Below, piece by piece: positions 15,981-25,111 of a stretch of DNA of 64,000 nucleotides. Made by a program: the position numbers and the translations under genes. Where the stretch lies: NCBI GenBank assembly GCA_913777325.1, contig CAJYSA010000013.1, positions 1 to 64,000 of the forward strand, written 5' to 3'. This stretch comes from an uncultured Sphingomonas sp. GTDB lineage: Bacteria; Pseudomonadota; Alphaproteobacteria; Sphingomonadales; Sphingomonadaceae. The first letter of the stretch is position 1, and every line of letters begins with the position of its first letter. The notes under the pieces are model-generated. The model was not told where the DNA came from. It searched no databases and saw only the letters and a list, made by a program, of their open reading frames with translations.

Positions 15981-18951
15981 CATGGCCCCGCCGGCGGAGC
16001 GGGGGCTGCGGCTGTATACCATTCCCGCGCATCGCGCCTTCGCCGACGCGCTGGTCGCCGGGTTGCTGCGCCGCTTCGGCGGCGATCGGTTGGCGTTGGC
16101 GCGCGGGCTGGTGCTGGTGCCCAACAATCGCGGCGGGTTGGCGGTGCGCGAGGCCTTCGTGCGCGCCAGCGGCGGGGCGCTGCTGTTGCCGCGCATCGTC
16201 GCGGTCGGCGGCGAGGAGCTGGACGCGGGGGTCGGCGCCGCGCTCGACCCCGCCGACGCGGTGCCGCCGCTGCCGCCGGCGGTCGATCCGCTACAGCGCC
16301 GGATGATCCTTGCCCGGCTGGTCGAGGAGGAGCGCACCGCCGCCGGACGCCCCGTCGATGCGGCGGAGGCGGTGCGGCTGGCGGGCGAATTGGCCCGGAC
16401 GCTCGACCAGTTGATCGTCGAGGAAGTGCCGCCGGCCAGGCTCGCGGCGATCGACCCCGGCGAGGGGCTGTCGGATCATTGGGAAACCGCGCTGCGCCTG
16501 TTCCGCATCCTGCTCGACAGGTGGCCCGCCGAACGCGAGCGGCTGGGCGCGATCGACGCCGCTGAACGGCGTATCCACCTGATCGATCGTCAGGCGGGGC
16601 GATGGCGTGCGGCGCCGCCCGACGGCTTCGTCTGCGCGGCGGGGATCACCGATCCCGCGCCCGCCGTCGCGCGATTGCTGCGGACGGTGGCCGAGCTGCC
16701 GCGCGGCATGGTGGTATTCGCCGATCTGGACGTCGCACTGCCGGATGCCGAATGGGACGCGCTGGGCCCGCATCAACCCGATGCGGTCACCGGGCTGCGC
16801 GCCCGATCGATCGAGGTGCATCCGCAATTCCACCTGAAGTTGCTGCTCGAACGGATCGGGGCGGTGCGTGGCGAGGTGCGGCGCTGGATCGCGACGAGCG
16901 AGCATGATGCCGATGCCGCGCGGGGACGGGCGATCGCCAATGCGCTGGCGCCGGCACGCTTCACCGCCAAATGGACCGGGCTGGACGCCGCCGACCGGCG
17001 GTTGAGCGGGGTGACGGCGGTGGAGCTGGCCACCCCGGCGGAGGAGGCGCAGGCCGTGGCGCTGAAGCTGCGCGAGGCGATCGAGACGCCGGGCTGGACG
17101 GCGGCGCTGGTCACGCCGGACCGGATGCTGGCGCGGCGCGTTGCGGCGCATTGCCGCCGCTGGAATATCGAGGTCGACGACAGCGCGGGGCGCGCGCTGG
17201 CGATCCTGCCGCCGGGAACGTTGCTGACCGCGATCGTCGAGGCGGCGGCGCAGGATTTCGCGCCGATGGCGCTGCTGACGTTGCTGAAGCATCCGCTGGT
17301 GCGGGCAGGCGAGGGGCGCGGGGCGTGGCTGGACGGGGTGCGGCGGCTCGATCGCGCGCTGCGTGGCCCGCGTCCGGCGCCCGGACTGGACGGGATCGAC
17401 CGGCTTTTGTCCGCCGTGCCGGAACGGGCGCAGGCAGCGGAATGGTGGCGGGCGGCGCGCCCGTTGCTCGAACCCGTCGCGCGTGGCTTCGGTGGTGACG
17501 CGGCGGTGACGCTGCCGTCGCTGATCGCCTGCCTGCGCGAGGCGGCGAACCGGCTCGCGGGCGAGGAGGCGTGGCGCGGCCCCGCCGGGCGCGCCGCGGC
17601 CGACCTGCTGGCCGGGCTGGAGGCCCAGGCACCGCTTGGCCCTCGCGCGATCGCGCCGGGCGGGTTCGCCGCGCTGCTGCGGCTGTTGATGGACGAGATC
17701 GCGATCCGGCTGCTGCCGCGCGAACGCCACCCGCGCCTGGCCATCTACGGCTTGATGGAGGCGCGGCTGCAACGCGCCGATCTGATGATCCTCGCGGGGT
17801 TGAACGAAGGGACATGGCCGGGGCTGCCCGCGCCGGACCCGTGGCTGGCGCCGCGTGTCCGCGCCGAACTGGGGCTGCCCGGGCTGGATCGCGGCATCGG
17901 GGTCGCCGCGCATGATTTCGGGCAGGCGCTGGGCGCGAAGCAGGTCGTGCTGACGCGGGCGCGACGCGATGCCCGCTCGCCCGCGCTCGCCTCGCGCTTC
18001 TGGCTGCGGCTGGAGGCGATGACCGGCGAGCGCTTTCCGCGCGACGCGACGCTGGCGGCGTGGGCGCGCGCGCTGGACGGGGTGCGGGTGCCCACGCCCG
18101 CCGACCGGCCGGAGCCAATGCCGCGCAAGAGCCTGCGCCCGCTGCAGATCTCGGTCACCGAGGTCGATCGACTGAAGGCGGATCCGTTCGCCTTCTACGC
18201 GCGCCGCATCCTGAAGCTTTCGCCGCTCGACGCGGTCGATGCCGATCCCAGCGCGGCGTGGCGCGGCACCGCGGTGCACGCGGTGCTCGAGGCTTGGGCG
18301 CGCGAAGACGGCTGCGATCCCGAGAAGCTGTTGCCGCGCGCCCGCACGTTGCTTGCCGATCCCGCGACGCACCCGCTCTTGCGCGCCCTGTGGCAACCCC
18401 GGTTGATCGCGGCGTTCGAATGGGTTGCGGCCAAGACGCTGGCAGACCGTGCCGCCGGACGCACGGTGCTGGCCGTCGAGGGGCGCGGCAAGGCCGAGCT
18501 GTCGGGGATCGAACTGACCGGGCGATTCGATCGGATCGACCGGATGCCGGATGGCGGCCTCGGCATCGTCGATTACAAGACCGGCAAGGCGCCGTCCGTC
18601 GCGGCGGTGCGCGGGGGCTTCAACCTGCAACTGGGGCTGCTCGGCGCCATCGCCGAGGCGGGCGGGTTCGCCGACGTCACCGGCGCGGCGACCGCGTTCG
18701 AATATTGGTCGCTGGCAAAAAAGGGTGATGGCTTCGGCGCGGTATCCAGCCCCGCCGATCCGGCCGGCAAGGGCGGGCGGATCATGACCGACGATTTCGT
18801 GCGGGCCGCGCGCGACAGCTTCGCGGAGGCGGCGGCGCGCTGGTTGACCGGCGACGAAGCGTTCACCGCAAAGCTGCATCCGGAATTCGCGCCTTATGCG
18901 GAGTACGACCAGTTGATGCGTCGGGACGAATGGTATGGCCGCGATGCCTGA
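15973..18951 (+). CDS. addB: Double-strand-break repair protein AddB
   Basis: The 992-residue partner of AddA in the helicase-nuclease that resects double-strand ends for RecA, the alphaproteobacterial stand-in for RecBCD. The N-terminal region is a degenerate UvrD/Rep-like domain. The C-terminal PD-(D/E)XK nuclease is visible as GRFDRIDRMPDGGLGIVDYK, continuing TGKAPS (Asp, Asp-Tyr-Lys). The upstream LQISVTEVDRLKADPFAFYA and HAVLEAWA are typical of AddB-type nuclease domains. The gene overlaps murU and precedes addA by 87 bases on the same strand. The antisense open frame of 1772 codons across addB and addA is a codon-bias shadow. Confidence 0.93.
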   Translation: MADMAPPAERGLRLYTIPAHRAFADALVAGLLRRFGGDRLALARGLVLVPNNRGGLAVREAFVRASGGALLLPRIVAVGGEELDAGVGAALDPADAVPPLPPAVDPLQRRMILARLVEEERTAAGRPVDAAEAVRLAGELARTLDQLIVEEVPPARLAAIDPGEGLSDHWETALRLFRILLDRWPAERERLGAIDAAERRIHLIDRQAGRWRAAPPDGFVCAAGITDPAPAVARLLRTVAELPRGMVVFADLDVALPDAEWDALGPHQPDAVTGLRARSIEVHPQFHLKLLLERIGAVRGEVRRWIATSEHDADAARGRAIANALAPARFTAKWTGLDAADRRLSGVTAVELATPAEEAQAVALKLREAIETPGWTAALVTPDRMLARRVAAHCRRWNIEVDDSAGRALAILPPGTLLTAIVEAAAQDFAPMALLTLLKHPLVRAGEGRGAWLDGVRRLDRALRGPRPAPGLDGIDRLLSAVPERAQAAEWWRAARPLLEPVARGFGGDAAVTLPSLIACLREAANRLAGEEAWRGPAGRAAADLLAGLEAQAPLGPRAIAPGGFAALLRLLMDEIAIRLLPRERHPRLAIYGLMEARLQRADLMILAGLNEGTWPGLPAPDPWLAPRVRAELGLPGLDRGIGVAAHDFGQALGAKQVVLTRARRDARSPALASRFWLRLEAMTGERFPRDATLAAWARALDGVRVPTPADRPEPMPRKSLRPLQISVTEVDRLKADPFAFYARRILKLSPLDAVDADPSAAWRGTAVHAVLEAWAREDGCDPEKLLPRARTLLADPATHPLLRALWQPRLIAAFEWVAAKTLADRAAGRTVLAVEGRGKAELSGIELTGRFDRIDRMPDGGLGIVDYKTGKAPSVAAVRGGFNLQLGLLGAIAEAGGFADVTGAATAFEYWSLAKKGDGFGAVSSPADPAGKGGRIMTDDFVRAARDSFAEAAARWLTGDEAFTAKLHPEFAPYAEYDQLMRRDEWYGRDA

Positions 18952-19038
18952 CCCTATCCTCCGCCACGGCGCGCGCCGGGCCGACGTCGGCAAAGCCTGC
19001 GCGACGGTGCCGGACGGGCAGCGCCCGCGGACGGCATC

Positions 19039-22000
19039 ATGACCCCACGCGCCGTCACCCCGCTCCCGCACCTCAAGGACGCGCAGCTCCGCGCCAGCCG
19101 CCCGGAGGCGCACGTCTGGCTCTCCGCGTCGGCGGGCACCGGCAAGACGCAGGTGCTGGCCGCGCGCGTGTTCCGCCTGCTGCTCCGCGATGTCGAACCG
19201 TCGGCGATCCTGTGTCTCACCTTTACCAAGGCGGGCGCGGCCGAGATGGCGGCACGCGTCAATCGGCAGCTTGCCGCATGGGTGCGGATGGCGGACACCG
19301 CGCTGGGCGCCGACCTTGCGGCGCTCGGCGAGCGTCCGACCCCCGCGCTGGTCGCGCGTGCCCGCACGCTCTTCGCGCGCGTCCTCGATGCGCCGGGCGG
19401 CGGCCTGCGGATCCAGACCATCCACGGCTTCTGTCAGGGCCTGCTCGCCGCTTTCCCGATCGAGGCCGGGCTCGTCCCCGGCTTCCGCCCGATCGAGCCG
19501 CGCGAGGAGGCGCTGCTCCGGCGCCAGGCGCTCTCCGACCTGCTCGTTCAGGCCGAGCGCGAGGGGCGTGACCGCCCCGTCGAGACGATCGGTGCGCTCA
19601 GCGTCCGGCTCGGCGAGCAGGGCGCGGAGGCGTTCCTCGCCGATTGCGCGCGCGCGCATGATGCGCTGGAGGCGCTGCCCGCCGGGATCGTCCCCTTCAT
19701 CCGCACCCAGCTCGGTTTGCCGCTCGGCGACGTCGCCGCCCACGTTCGCGCGGCATGCGAGGACGGCGCGTTCGACCGCGCCACGCTCGACGCCATCGCC
19801 ACGCTCAACCGTGCATGGGGCACCAAGAGCGGCCTCGACCGCGCCGAGGCGATCGGCGCATGGCTTTCCGCCGACGCCGACGCGCGTGCCGCGACGCTCG
19901 ACCGGCTGCATCTGGTCTGGGCGAAGAAGGACGGCGATCCGCTGTCGTTCGGCAAGGGCCGCGCCCCCGCCGATCCCGATTATGCCGACCATGCGATGCG
20001 GATGCACGGCTGGTGCGGCGAACTGCTGTCGCTGCGCACCCGCGCGGCGTACGCCGATCGGCTGGGCGCCGCACTGGAGGTCGGGCGCGACTATGCGCGC
20101 GGCTATGCGGCGGCGAAACGGCGCAGCGGCGCGGTCGATTTCAACGACCTGATCGACGCGGCGGTCGCGCTGCTCCGGCAGGAGGGGATCGGCGAGTGGA
20201 TCCGCTACAAGCTCGACCAGATCACCGAACATGTGCTGGTCGACGAGGCGCAGGATACGAACGTCGCGCAATGGACGATCATCCGCGCGTTGGTGGATGA
20301 ATATTTCGTCGGGCGCGGCGTCTATGCGCCCTCGGTGCGGACCTTGTTCACGGTCGGCGACCTGAAACAGGCGATCTTCGGGTTCCAGGGCACCGATCCG
20401 ATCAACTTCCTGGCCGCCGAACGCTATTTCGCCGAGCGCGCCCGGCACGTGGCGGGCGACGACATGATGCCCGACGACGAGCGCGGGCTGCCGTTCGACC
20501 GCCTGTCGCTGACCGACTCGTTCCGCTCGACCGCGCCGGTGCTGGAGTTCGTCGACAAGGCGATCGAGACGGTCGGCGCGGCCGGGCTGGGCGCGGCGGA
20601 GGACATCCCGGAACATGCCAGCCGTGTGACCGGGCCGGGCGCCGTCGTCCTCTGGCCGCCGATCTCGGCCGGCGCGACCGATGCCGAGGACGGTGGCGAG
20701 GAAGGCTGGATCGACGACGCCGTCCGCGCCAATGCCACGCGCATCGCGCAGGCGGTGAGGCGTTGGCTCGCCCCCGTCGAACAGGGCGGGCTGATGCTCG
20801 ACAGCAAGGGCCGGCGGCTTCGCCCCGAGGATGTGATGATCCTGGTCAAGCGGCGCGGCGAACTCGCGCAACTGCTCGTCGCACGGTTGTATGCTGAGGG
20901 GGTGCCGGTCGCGGGTGTCGATCGTCTGCGCCTCTCCGCGCCGCTGGCGGTGCAAGATTTGCTGGCCGCCGTCCGCTTCGTCCTGCAACCCGACGACGAC
21001 CTCAGCCTCGCCAGCCTGCTCGTCTCGCCGCTGATCGGCTGGACGCAGGAACAATTGATGGAACGCGCGGTCGAGCGGCAGGGCTCGCTGTGGCGGCACC
21101 TGTCGCGCCACCACGCCGATCACGTCACGACGCTGACCGGATTGCTCGCCAGCGCCGATTTCGACACGCCGTATCGCTTCCTCGAAATGCTGCTGTCCGG
21201 CCCGCTCGACGGGCGGCGCAAGCTGCTCGCGCGGCTGGGCGAGGAGGCGCGCGATCCGATCGAGGAACTGCTCAACGCCGCGCTCGACTTCGAGACCGGG
21301 TCGACCCCCTCGCTTCAACGCTTCCTCGACTGGTTCGAGCGTGACGAGGTGGAGATCGTCCGCGATGCCGCCGCCCCGCTCGACGCGGTGCGCGTGATGA
21401 CCGCGCACGGCGCCAAGGGTTTGCAGGCGCCGCTGGTGATCCTTGCCGACGCGACCGCCGATCCCGACGCCTCTCCACGCTCCACGCTGATGTGGACGCC
21501 GGACGGCATGGAAAAGCCGATTCCCGTCTTCCGCCCGCGCAGCGCCGAGCGCGCCGGGGCCATCGACACGGCGCTGGCCCAGGTCGAGGAACGCGAACGG
21601 CAGGAACATTGGCGGCTGTTCTATGTCGCCGCGACCCGCGCGGAGGAGCGGCTGGTGATCGCCGGGTCGCTCAGCGCCAAATGGCAGGGCGTGCCCCCTG
21701 AGGCGAGCTGGTATGCCGCCGCCGCGCGCACCCTCGACGCGCTGGGTGTCGCGGGCGAGGACGAACGCGTCTTCACCGGGCGAAATCCGGCCAAACCGGT
21801 CGCCGCGAAGGGCGGGGCAGGGGACGCGGACGAAATTGCCATCGCGCTCCCCGACTGGGCGCGGCGCCCCGCGCCCGAGGATGCCAAGCCGCCCCGGCCA
21901 CTCACCCCGTCGTCGGTCGGCGACGACGAGGTCAGCGACGCACCGCCCGCACCCGCCGCGCGCGACGCGGCGGCACGCGGCACGTTGCTACACGCGCTGT

Positions 22001-22488
22001 TCGAGCGTTTGCCACCGCTCGCGCCCGCCACCCGCGAGGCGGCGGCACTTCGCTGGCTCACCGCGCGCGGCGTCGGCGATCCGCATGACGTGATCGCGCC
22101 GGTGATGACGGTGCTGAACGATCCGGCCTATGCCGCGCTGTTCGGCCCCGACGCCCTCGCCGAAGCCCCCATCGCGGCGACCCTGCCCAGCGGGCGCGTC
22201 ATTTCCGGCACGATCGACCGGCTGCTGGTCGGCGACGGTGTCGTGCGCGCGATCGACTACAAGACCGGGCGCAATGTCCCCGCCGGTATCGCCGACGTCC
22301 CCGATTATCACCGGCGGCAGATGGCGGCCTACCACGCCGCGCTGGAGGTGATCTTTCCCGGCACCCGCGTCGAGGTCGCGTTGCTCTACACCGCCGGGCC
22401 GCGCCTGATTGATCTGCCGGCGGATCTGCTGGGTCCGGTCAAGCGCCGCTTCTCCGGTCCGGAGCAAAGCTTGCCGCCCGGCGGTTGA
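19039..22488 (+). CDS. addA: Double-strand-break repair helicase AddA
   Basis: A 1149-residue SF1 helicase plus nuclease forming the AddAB complex. Walker A is [16 protein letters not shown] near residue 30. The DE motif is [32 protein letters not shown] follows, and helicase motif V is visible as [17 protein letters not shown]. The C-terminal nuclease carries [20 protein letters not shown] then TGRN. It starts 87 bases after addB at the first ATG that keeps the helicase N-terminus; that gap is GC-rich with no other gene. The local preference for C-ending codons is slightly stronger than in addB, but not enough to suggest transfer. Confidence 0.94.
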   Translation: MTPRAVTPLPHLKDAQLRASRPEAHVWLSASAGTGKTQVLAARVFRLLLRDVEPSAILCLTFTKAGAAEMAARVNRQLAAWVRMADTALGADLAALGERPTPALVARARTLFARVLDAPGGGLRIQTIHGFCQGLLAAFPIEAGLVPGFRPIEPREEALLRRQALSDLLVQAEREGRDRPVETIGALSVRLGEQGAEAFLADCARAHDALEALPAGIVPFIRTQLGLPLGDVAAHVRAACEDGAFDRATLDAIATLNRAWGTKSGLDRAEAIGAWLSADADARAATLDRLHLVWAKKDGDPLSFGKGRAPADPDYADHAMRMHGWCGELLSLRTRAAYADRLGAALEVGRDYARGYAAAKRRSGAVDFNDLIDAAVALLRQEGIGEWIRYKLDQITEHVLVDEAQDTNVAQWTIIRALVDEYFVGRGVYAPSVRTLFTVGDLKQAIFGFQGTDPINFLAAERYFAERARHVAGDDMMPDDERGLPFDRLSLTDSFRSTAPVLEFVDKAIETVGAAGLGAAEDIPEHASRVTGPGAVVLWPPISAGATDAEDGGEEGWIDDAVRANATRIAQAVRRWLAPVEQGGLMLDSKGRRLRPEDVMILVKRRGELAQLLVARLYAEGVPVAGVDRLRLSAPLAVQDLLAAVRFVLQPDDDLSLASLLVSPLIGWTQEQLMERAVERQGSLWRHLSRHHADHVTTLTGLLASADFDTPYRFLEMLLSGPLDGRRKLLARLGEEARDPIEELLNAALDFETGSTPSLQRFLDWFERDEVEIVRDAAAPLDAVRVMTAHGAKGLQAPLVILADATADPDASPRSTLMWTPDGMEKPIPVFRPRSAERAGAIDTALAQVEERERQEHWRLFYVAATRAEERLVIAGSLSAKWQGVPPEASWYAAAARTLDALGVAGEDERVFTGRNPAKPVAAKGGAGDADEIAIALPDWARRPAPEDAKPPRPLTPSSVGDDEVSDAPPAPAARDAAARGTLLHALFERLPPLAPATREAAALRWLTARGVGDPHDVIAPVMTVLNDPAYAALFGPDALAEAPIAATLPSGRVISGTIDRLLVGDGVVRAIDYKTGRNVPAGIADVPDYHRRQMAAYHAALEVIFPGTRVEVALLYTAGPRLIDLPADLLGPVKRRFSGPEQSLPPGG

Positions 22489-22535
22489 GCCGACGCGACC
22501 GGCATCCTAATTTCATCGCATCCAAGGAGAACGAC

Positions 22536-22859
22536 ATGCCCACCAAGAAGATCACCGACGCCAGCTTCCAGACCGACGTGCTGTCCGCCGACAAGCCGGT
22601 GCTGGTCGATTTCTGGGCGGAATGGTGCGGCCCGTGCAAGATGATCGGTCCGTCGCTGGAGGAGATCAGCGAGGAACTCGGCGAGCAGGTGACGATCGCC
22701 AAGCTGAACATCGATGAGAATCCGGACGCGCCCGGCCAATATGGCGTGCGCGGCATTCCGACGATGATCCTGTTCAAGGGCGGCGTCCCCGCCGCGACCA
22801 AGGTGGGCGCGGAGCCGAAGGGTCGGCTGAAGGCGTGGCTCGAGGGCGAGCTGGCCTGA
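22536..22859 (+). CDS. trxA: Thioredoxin 1
   Basis: A 107-residue thioredoxin that reduces disulfides in cytoplasmic proteins such as ribonucleotide reductase and peroxiredoxins. The active site is [10 protein letters not shown] (Cys31, Cys34), with Asp25 buried in LVDFWAEW and the cis-proline loop GIPTM. The start is fixed by AAGGAGA seven bases upstream; the open frame extends further but without homology. It follows addA by 47 bases on the same strand and ends at a terminator, closing the divL-to-trxA run. Confidence 0.96.
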   Translation: MPTKKITDASFQTDVLSADKPVLVDFWAEWCGPCKMIGPSLEEISEELGEQVTIAKLNIDENPDAPGQYGVRGIPTMILFKGGVPAATKVGAEPKGRLKAWLEGELA

Positions 22860-22873
22860 CATCGCGGCGACGA

Positions 22874-22907
22874 ACGGGCGGTGGCGCAAGCGCGGCCGCC
22901 CGTCGTT
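22874..22907 (+). terminator. Intrinsic terminator of trxA
   Basis: The inverted repeat ACGGGCGG ... CCGCCCGT encloses a GC-rich loop that can pair further. It is followed by CG and TTTT, 15 bases after the trxA stop. Confidence 0.75.
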
Positions 22908-22910
22908 TTA

Positions 22911-23180
22911 ATTTATCCCCGGGAACCAGTCGAACGAAGCGACGGCATTGATGCCCGTCGCGCCGGCATCTGGCAATATGTGGCACCCATTCGCGCGTCG
23001 TTTGCCACGCCATCAATGTGATAACCGACTGCCGGCGTCCCAACGTGATGGTTAGTTGCGACTGCATCGCGCCAGCGATGTCGCGTGCCAAATGAAAGAA
23101 CGTTCCGCGCGTCTTTCGTCTGCGCTGCCGGAGTGATATCCGCTACTCGTAAATTAATATGATCTTGCGGATCTCGTGCG
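22911..23180. other. AT-richer gap between trxA and argJ
   Basis: This stretch has visibly lower GC than anything nearby, for example around 23145-23165 with AAATTAATATGATC, and no convincing reading frame. A minus-strand open frame across 22913-23437 has atypical composition with many His, Met and Arg and no family signature. It may be decayed coding sequence or regulatory DNA for the small frame that follows. Confidence 0.5.
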
Positions 23181-23312
23181 ATGTCCTTGAAAACGGATGA
23201 AGTTACTTCGCACCGCAGCCGACTCGCCGACGTCATCGTATGGGTGTCGATGGGCGCGATGTGCGGCTTCTTCTGGCGCGAGCTAGGTCGGCTGATCATC
23301 CACATGTTCTGA
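23181..23312 (+). CDS. Possible 43-residue single-span membrane peptide
   Basis: I do not recognise it. The frame starts ATG TCC TTG AAA and encodes a polar N-terminus (MSLKTDEVTSHRSRL), a hydrophobic stretch DVIVWVSMGAMCGFFW, then RELGRLIIHMF and a stop. That is a plausible charged-hydrophobic-charged small membrane protein. A TAATAT box at 23153-23158 lies 20-odd bases upstream. The ribosome-binding site is weak. It is convergent with argJ, whose stop is 87 bases on. It could be a chance frame in an AT-richer gap; conservation in relatives would decide. Confidence 0.35.
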   Translation: MSLKTDEVTSHRSRLADVIVWVSMGAMCGFFWRELGRLIIHMF

Positions 23313-23399
23313 TCATGCCATGCATCGCGCGAGGAGGGAGTAAGCCACCAGCGACCGGGCGGCAGGGAACCGCCCCCGACCCCGCCCATGGCGCCAGCC

Positions 23400-24626
23400 T
23401 CAGCTCCGATAATCGGCGTTGATCGAGATGTAGCCATGCGTCAGGTCGCAGGTCCACACCGTCGCGCGACCCTCGCCCAGTCCCAGGTCGACCCCGATCT
23501 CGACCTCCTGCCCCTTCAGGTGCGCGGCAACCGGCGCTTCGTCATAGCCGGTGACGGCCAGCCCGCCCTCCGCCACCTGCGTCGCGCCGAACCGGATCGC
23601 GAGCGTGTCGCGCTCGGCCGGCTCGCCCGCCTTGCCGACCGCCATCACCACGCGGCCCCAATTCGCGTCCTCGCCCGCGATCGCGGTCTTTACCAGCGGC
23701 GAGTTGGCGATCGACATCGCGATGCGGTGTGCCGAGCGGTCGCTCTCCGCCCCCTCCACCGTCACCTCGATCAGCTTCGTCGCGCCTTCGCCGTCGCGCA
23801 CCACCAGCAGCGCAAGGCGGCGGCACACATCCGCCAGCGCGGCGCGGAACGCATCCGCCCCGTCGCTGTCGTCGTCGGCGAGCGGGGTATTGCCCGCCGC
23901 GCCCGTCGCGAACGCCAGCACGGTGTCGCTGGTCGAGGTGTCGCCGTCGACCGTGATGCACGAGAAGCTGCGCGTGTTCGCCGCCGCCAGCGCGGCGTGC
24001 AGGAACGGCGCCTCGACCGCCGCATCGGTGAAGATGAAGCCCAGCATCGTCGCCATGTCCGGCGCGATCATCCCCGAACCCTTGATGATCGCCGCGATCG
24101 TGATCGTGCGCCCGTCGACCACGGCGGTCGCGCTCACGCCCTTGGGATAGGTGTCGGTCGTCCCGATCGTCTCCGCCGCCGCACGCCAGTCGGCCTCGGG
24201 CGCGACGAACGCGGCGGTGAGCCCGGCCTGCGCCTTGTCGATCGGCAGCGGCACGCCGATCACGCCGGTCGAGGCGACGAACACGTCCGACGGACGGCAC
24301 CCGATCGCCTGCGCGGTCTGCGCGGCGATCGCCTCCACCGCCTCACGCCCGCGATGGCCGGTGAAGGCATTGGAATTGCCGGCGTTGACCACCAAAGCGC
24401 GCGCCTCGCCGAGGACCAGCGCCTTGCGGCACCATTCCACCTCCGGCGACGGGCATTTCGATTGCGTCAGCACCCCCGCGACCGTCGTCCCCGGCGCCAG
24501 CTCGGCGAAGGTCAGGTCGGTACGATCCCACGTCTTGTACTGCGCGCGCGCGACGCGCAGGCGCACGCCGGCGACCGGCGGCATGTCGGGGAAGGGCGTG
24601 GCGAGCGGGGAGACGGAGGTCGACAT
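23400..24626 (-). CDS. argJ: Glutamate N-acetyltransferase / amino-acid acetyltransferase ArgJ
   Basis: A 408-residue ornithine acetyltransferase that transfers acetyl from N-acetylornithine to glutamate, making the arginine pathway cyclic. Depending on type it can also use acetyl-CoA. It is made as a precursor that cleaves itself before a Thr: KGSGMIAPDMATMLGF is complete, with Thr193 the nucleophile. LVVNAGNSNAFTG, VASTGVIGVPLP and the C-terminal NADYRS are further signatures. I start at ATG 24626 (MSTSVSPLA); the frame is open upstream but that part is antisense to the next gene. It diverges from the small exported protein and secA. Confidence 0.95.
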   Translation of the reverse strand: MSTSVSPLATPFPDMPPVAGVRLRVARAQYKTWDRTDLTFAELAPGTTVAGVLTQSKCPSPEVEWCRKALVLGEARALVVNAGNSNAFTGHRGREAVEAIAAQTAQAIGCRPSDVFVASTGVIGVPLPIDKAQAGLTAAFVAPEADWRAAAETIGTTDTYPKGVSATAVVDGRTITIAAIIKGSGMIAPDMATMLGFIFTDAAVEAPFLHAALAAANTRSFSCITVDGDTSTSDTVLAFATGAAGNTPLADDDSDGADAFRAALADVCRRLALLVVRDGEGATKLIEVTVEGAESDRSAHRIAMSIANSPLVKTAIAGEDANWGRVVMAVGKAGEPAERDTLAIRFGATQVAEGGLAVTGYDEAPVAAHLKGQEVEIGVDLGLGEGRATVWTCDLTHGYISINADYRS

Positions 24627-24768
24627 GCCGTCCCCATAAGCCGCGTCGCCAAGCGAGCAAAGGGGCGTTGCGGGGACGCTGCCGCTCTCGTCGCGGGAAC
24701 CAAATTGATGGTTTACCCGCACGGCGGGAGGTGGACGTGTCTTCTCGCGCATCCTATGTCCGTCGCGC

Positions 24769-25023
24769 ATGAACCTGCTGCTGCTTCTTTCCGCGTTGCT
24801 TTCCGCGCTGACCGGCGTCGGCGGCACCGCGCGCCAGCCGCAGGTCGCACAGGCGATCGCGCAGCAGGTGAAGGCGGCCGCGATCGCGTCTGCCGCCCGC
24901 CGGATCGCGGCGCGGCCCGTGCAGGCGCTCGCCCGGCTGACCACCAGCAGCATCGCGCCGATCGCGCGCGCGTTCGCGCTGAAAGCCGCCGAACCGGCCT
25001 ATGCGAGTCGTCGGCGCGAATAG
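24769..25023 (+). CDS. Small exported Ala-rich protein upstream of secA
   Basis: An 84-residue protein with a clear signal peptide, [21 protein letters not shown]. The mature part is Ala- and Arg-rich, predicted helical, and ends AYASRRRE. No known domain. It sits 88 bases before secA on the same strand and is probably cotranscribed with it. That position and the export signal recall SecM, the secretion monitor that controls secA in gammaproteobacteria. I see no FxxxxWIxxxxGIRAGP and no RAPP or RAGP arrest motif, so the analogy is positional only. Confidence 0.65.
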   Translation: MNLLLLLSALLSALTGVGGTARQPQVAQAIAQQVKAAAIASAARRIAARPVQALARLTTSSIAPIARAFALKAAEPAYASRRRE

Positions 25024-25111
25024 CGTCGGCCTGCTTCCGTCACGCCATTTTCTCCGCGCGGCCGCCCGACACCGGCGTGCCTGCGCCGCTTCCAGATACA
25101 GGATCACGCCC

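Noticed and set aside
18952..19038. Frameshift joining addB and addA
   Set aside because: Both proteins have complete ends and normal lengths; the 87-base gap is ordinary.
16291..21609. A 1772-codon open frame antisense to addB and addA
   Set aside because: It is a shadow of GC-rich codon use in the real genes: no motifs, Arg/Gln/Asp-rich composition, and both sense frames have complete families.
22913..23437. A 174-codon minus-strand frame between trxA and argJ
   Set aside because: No family resemblance, odd composition and overlap with the argJ 3' end; the gap is better left as non-coding with one possible small frame on the other strand.
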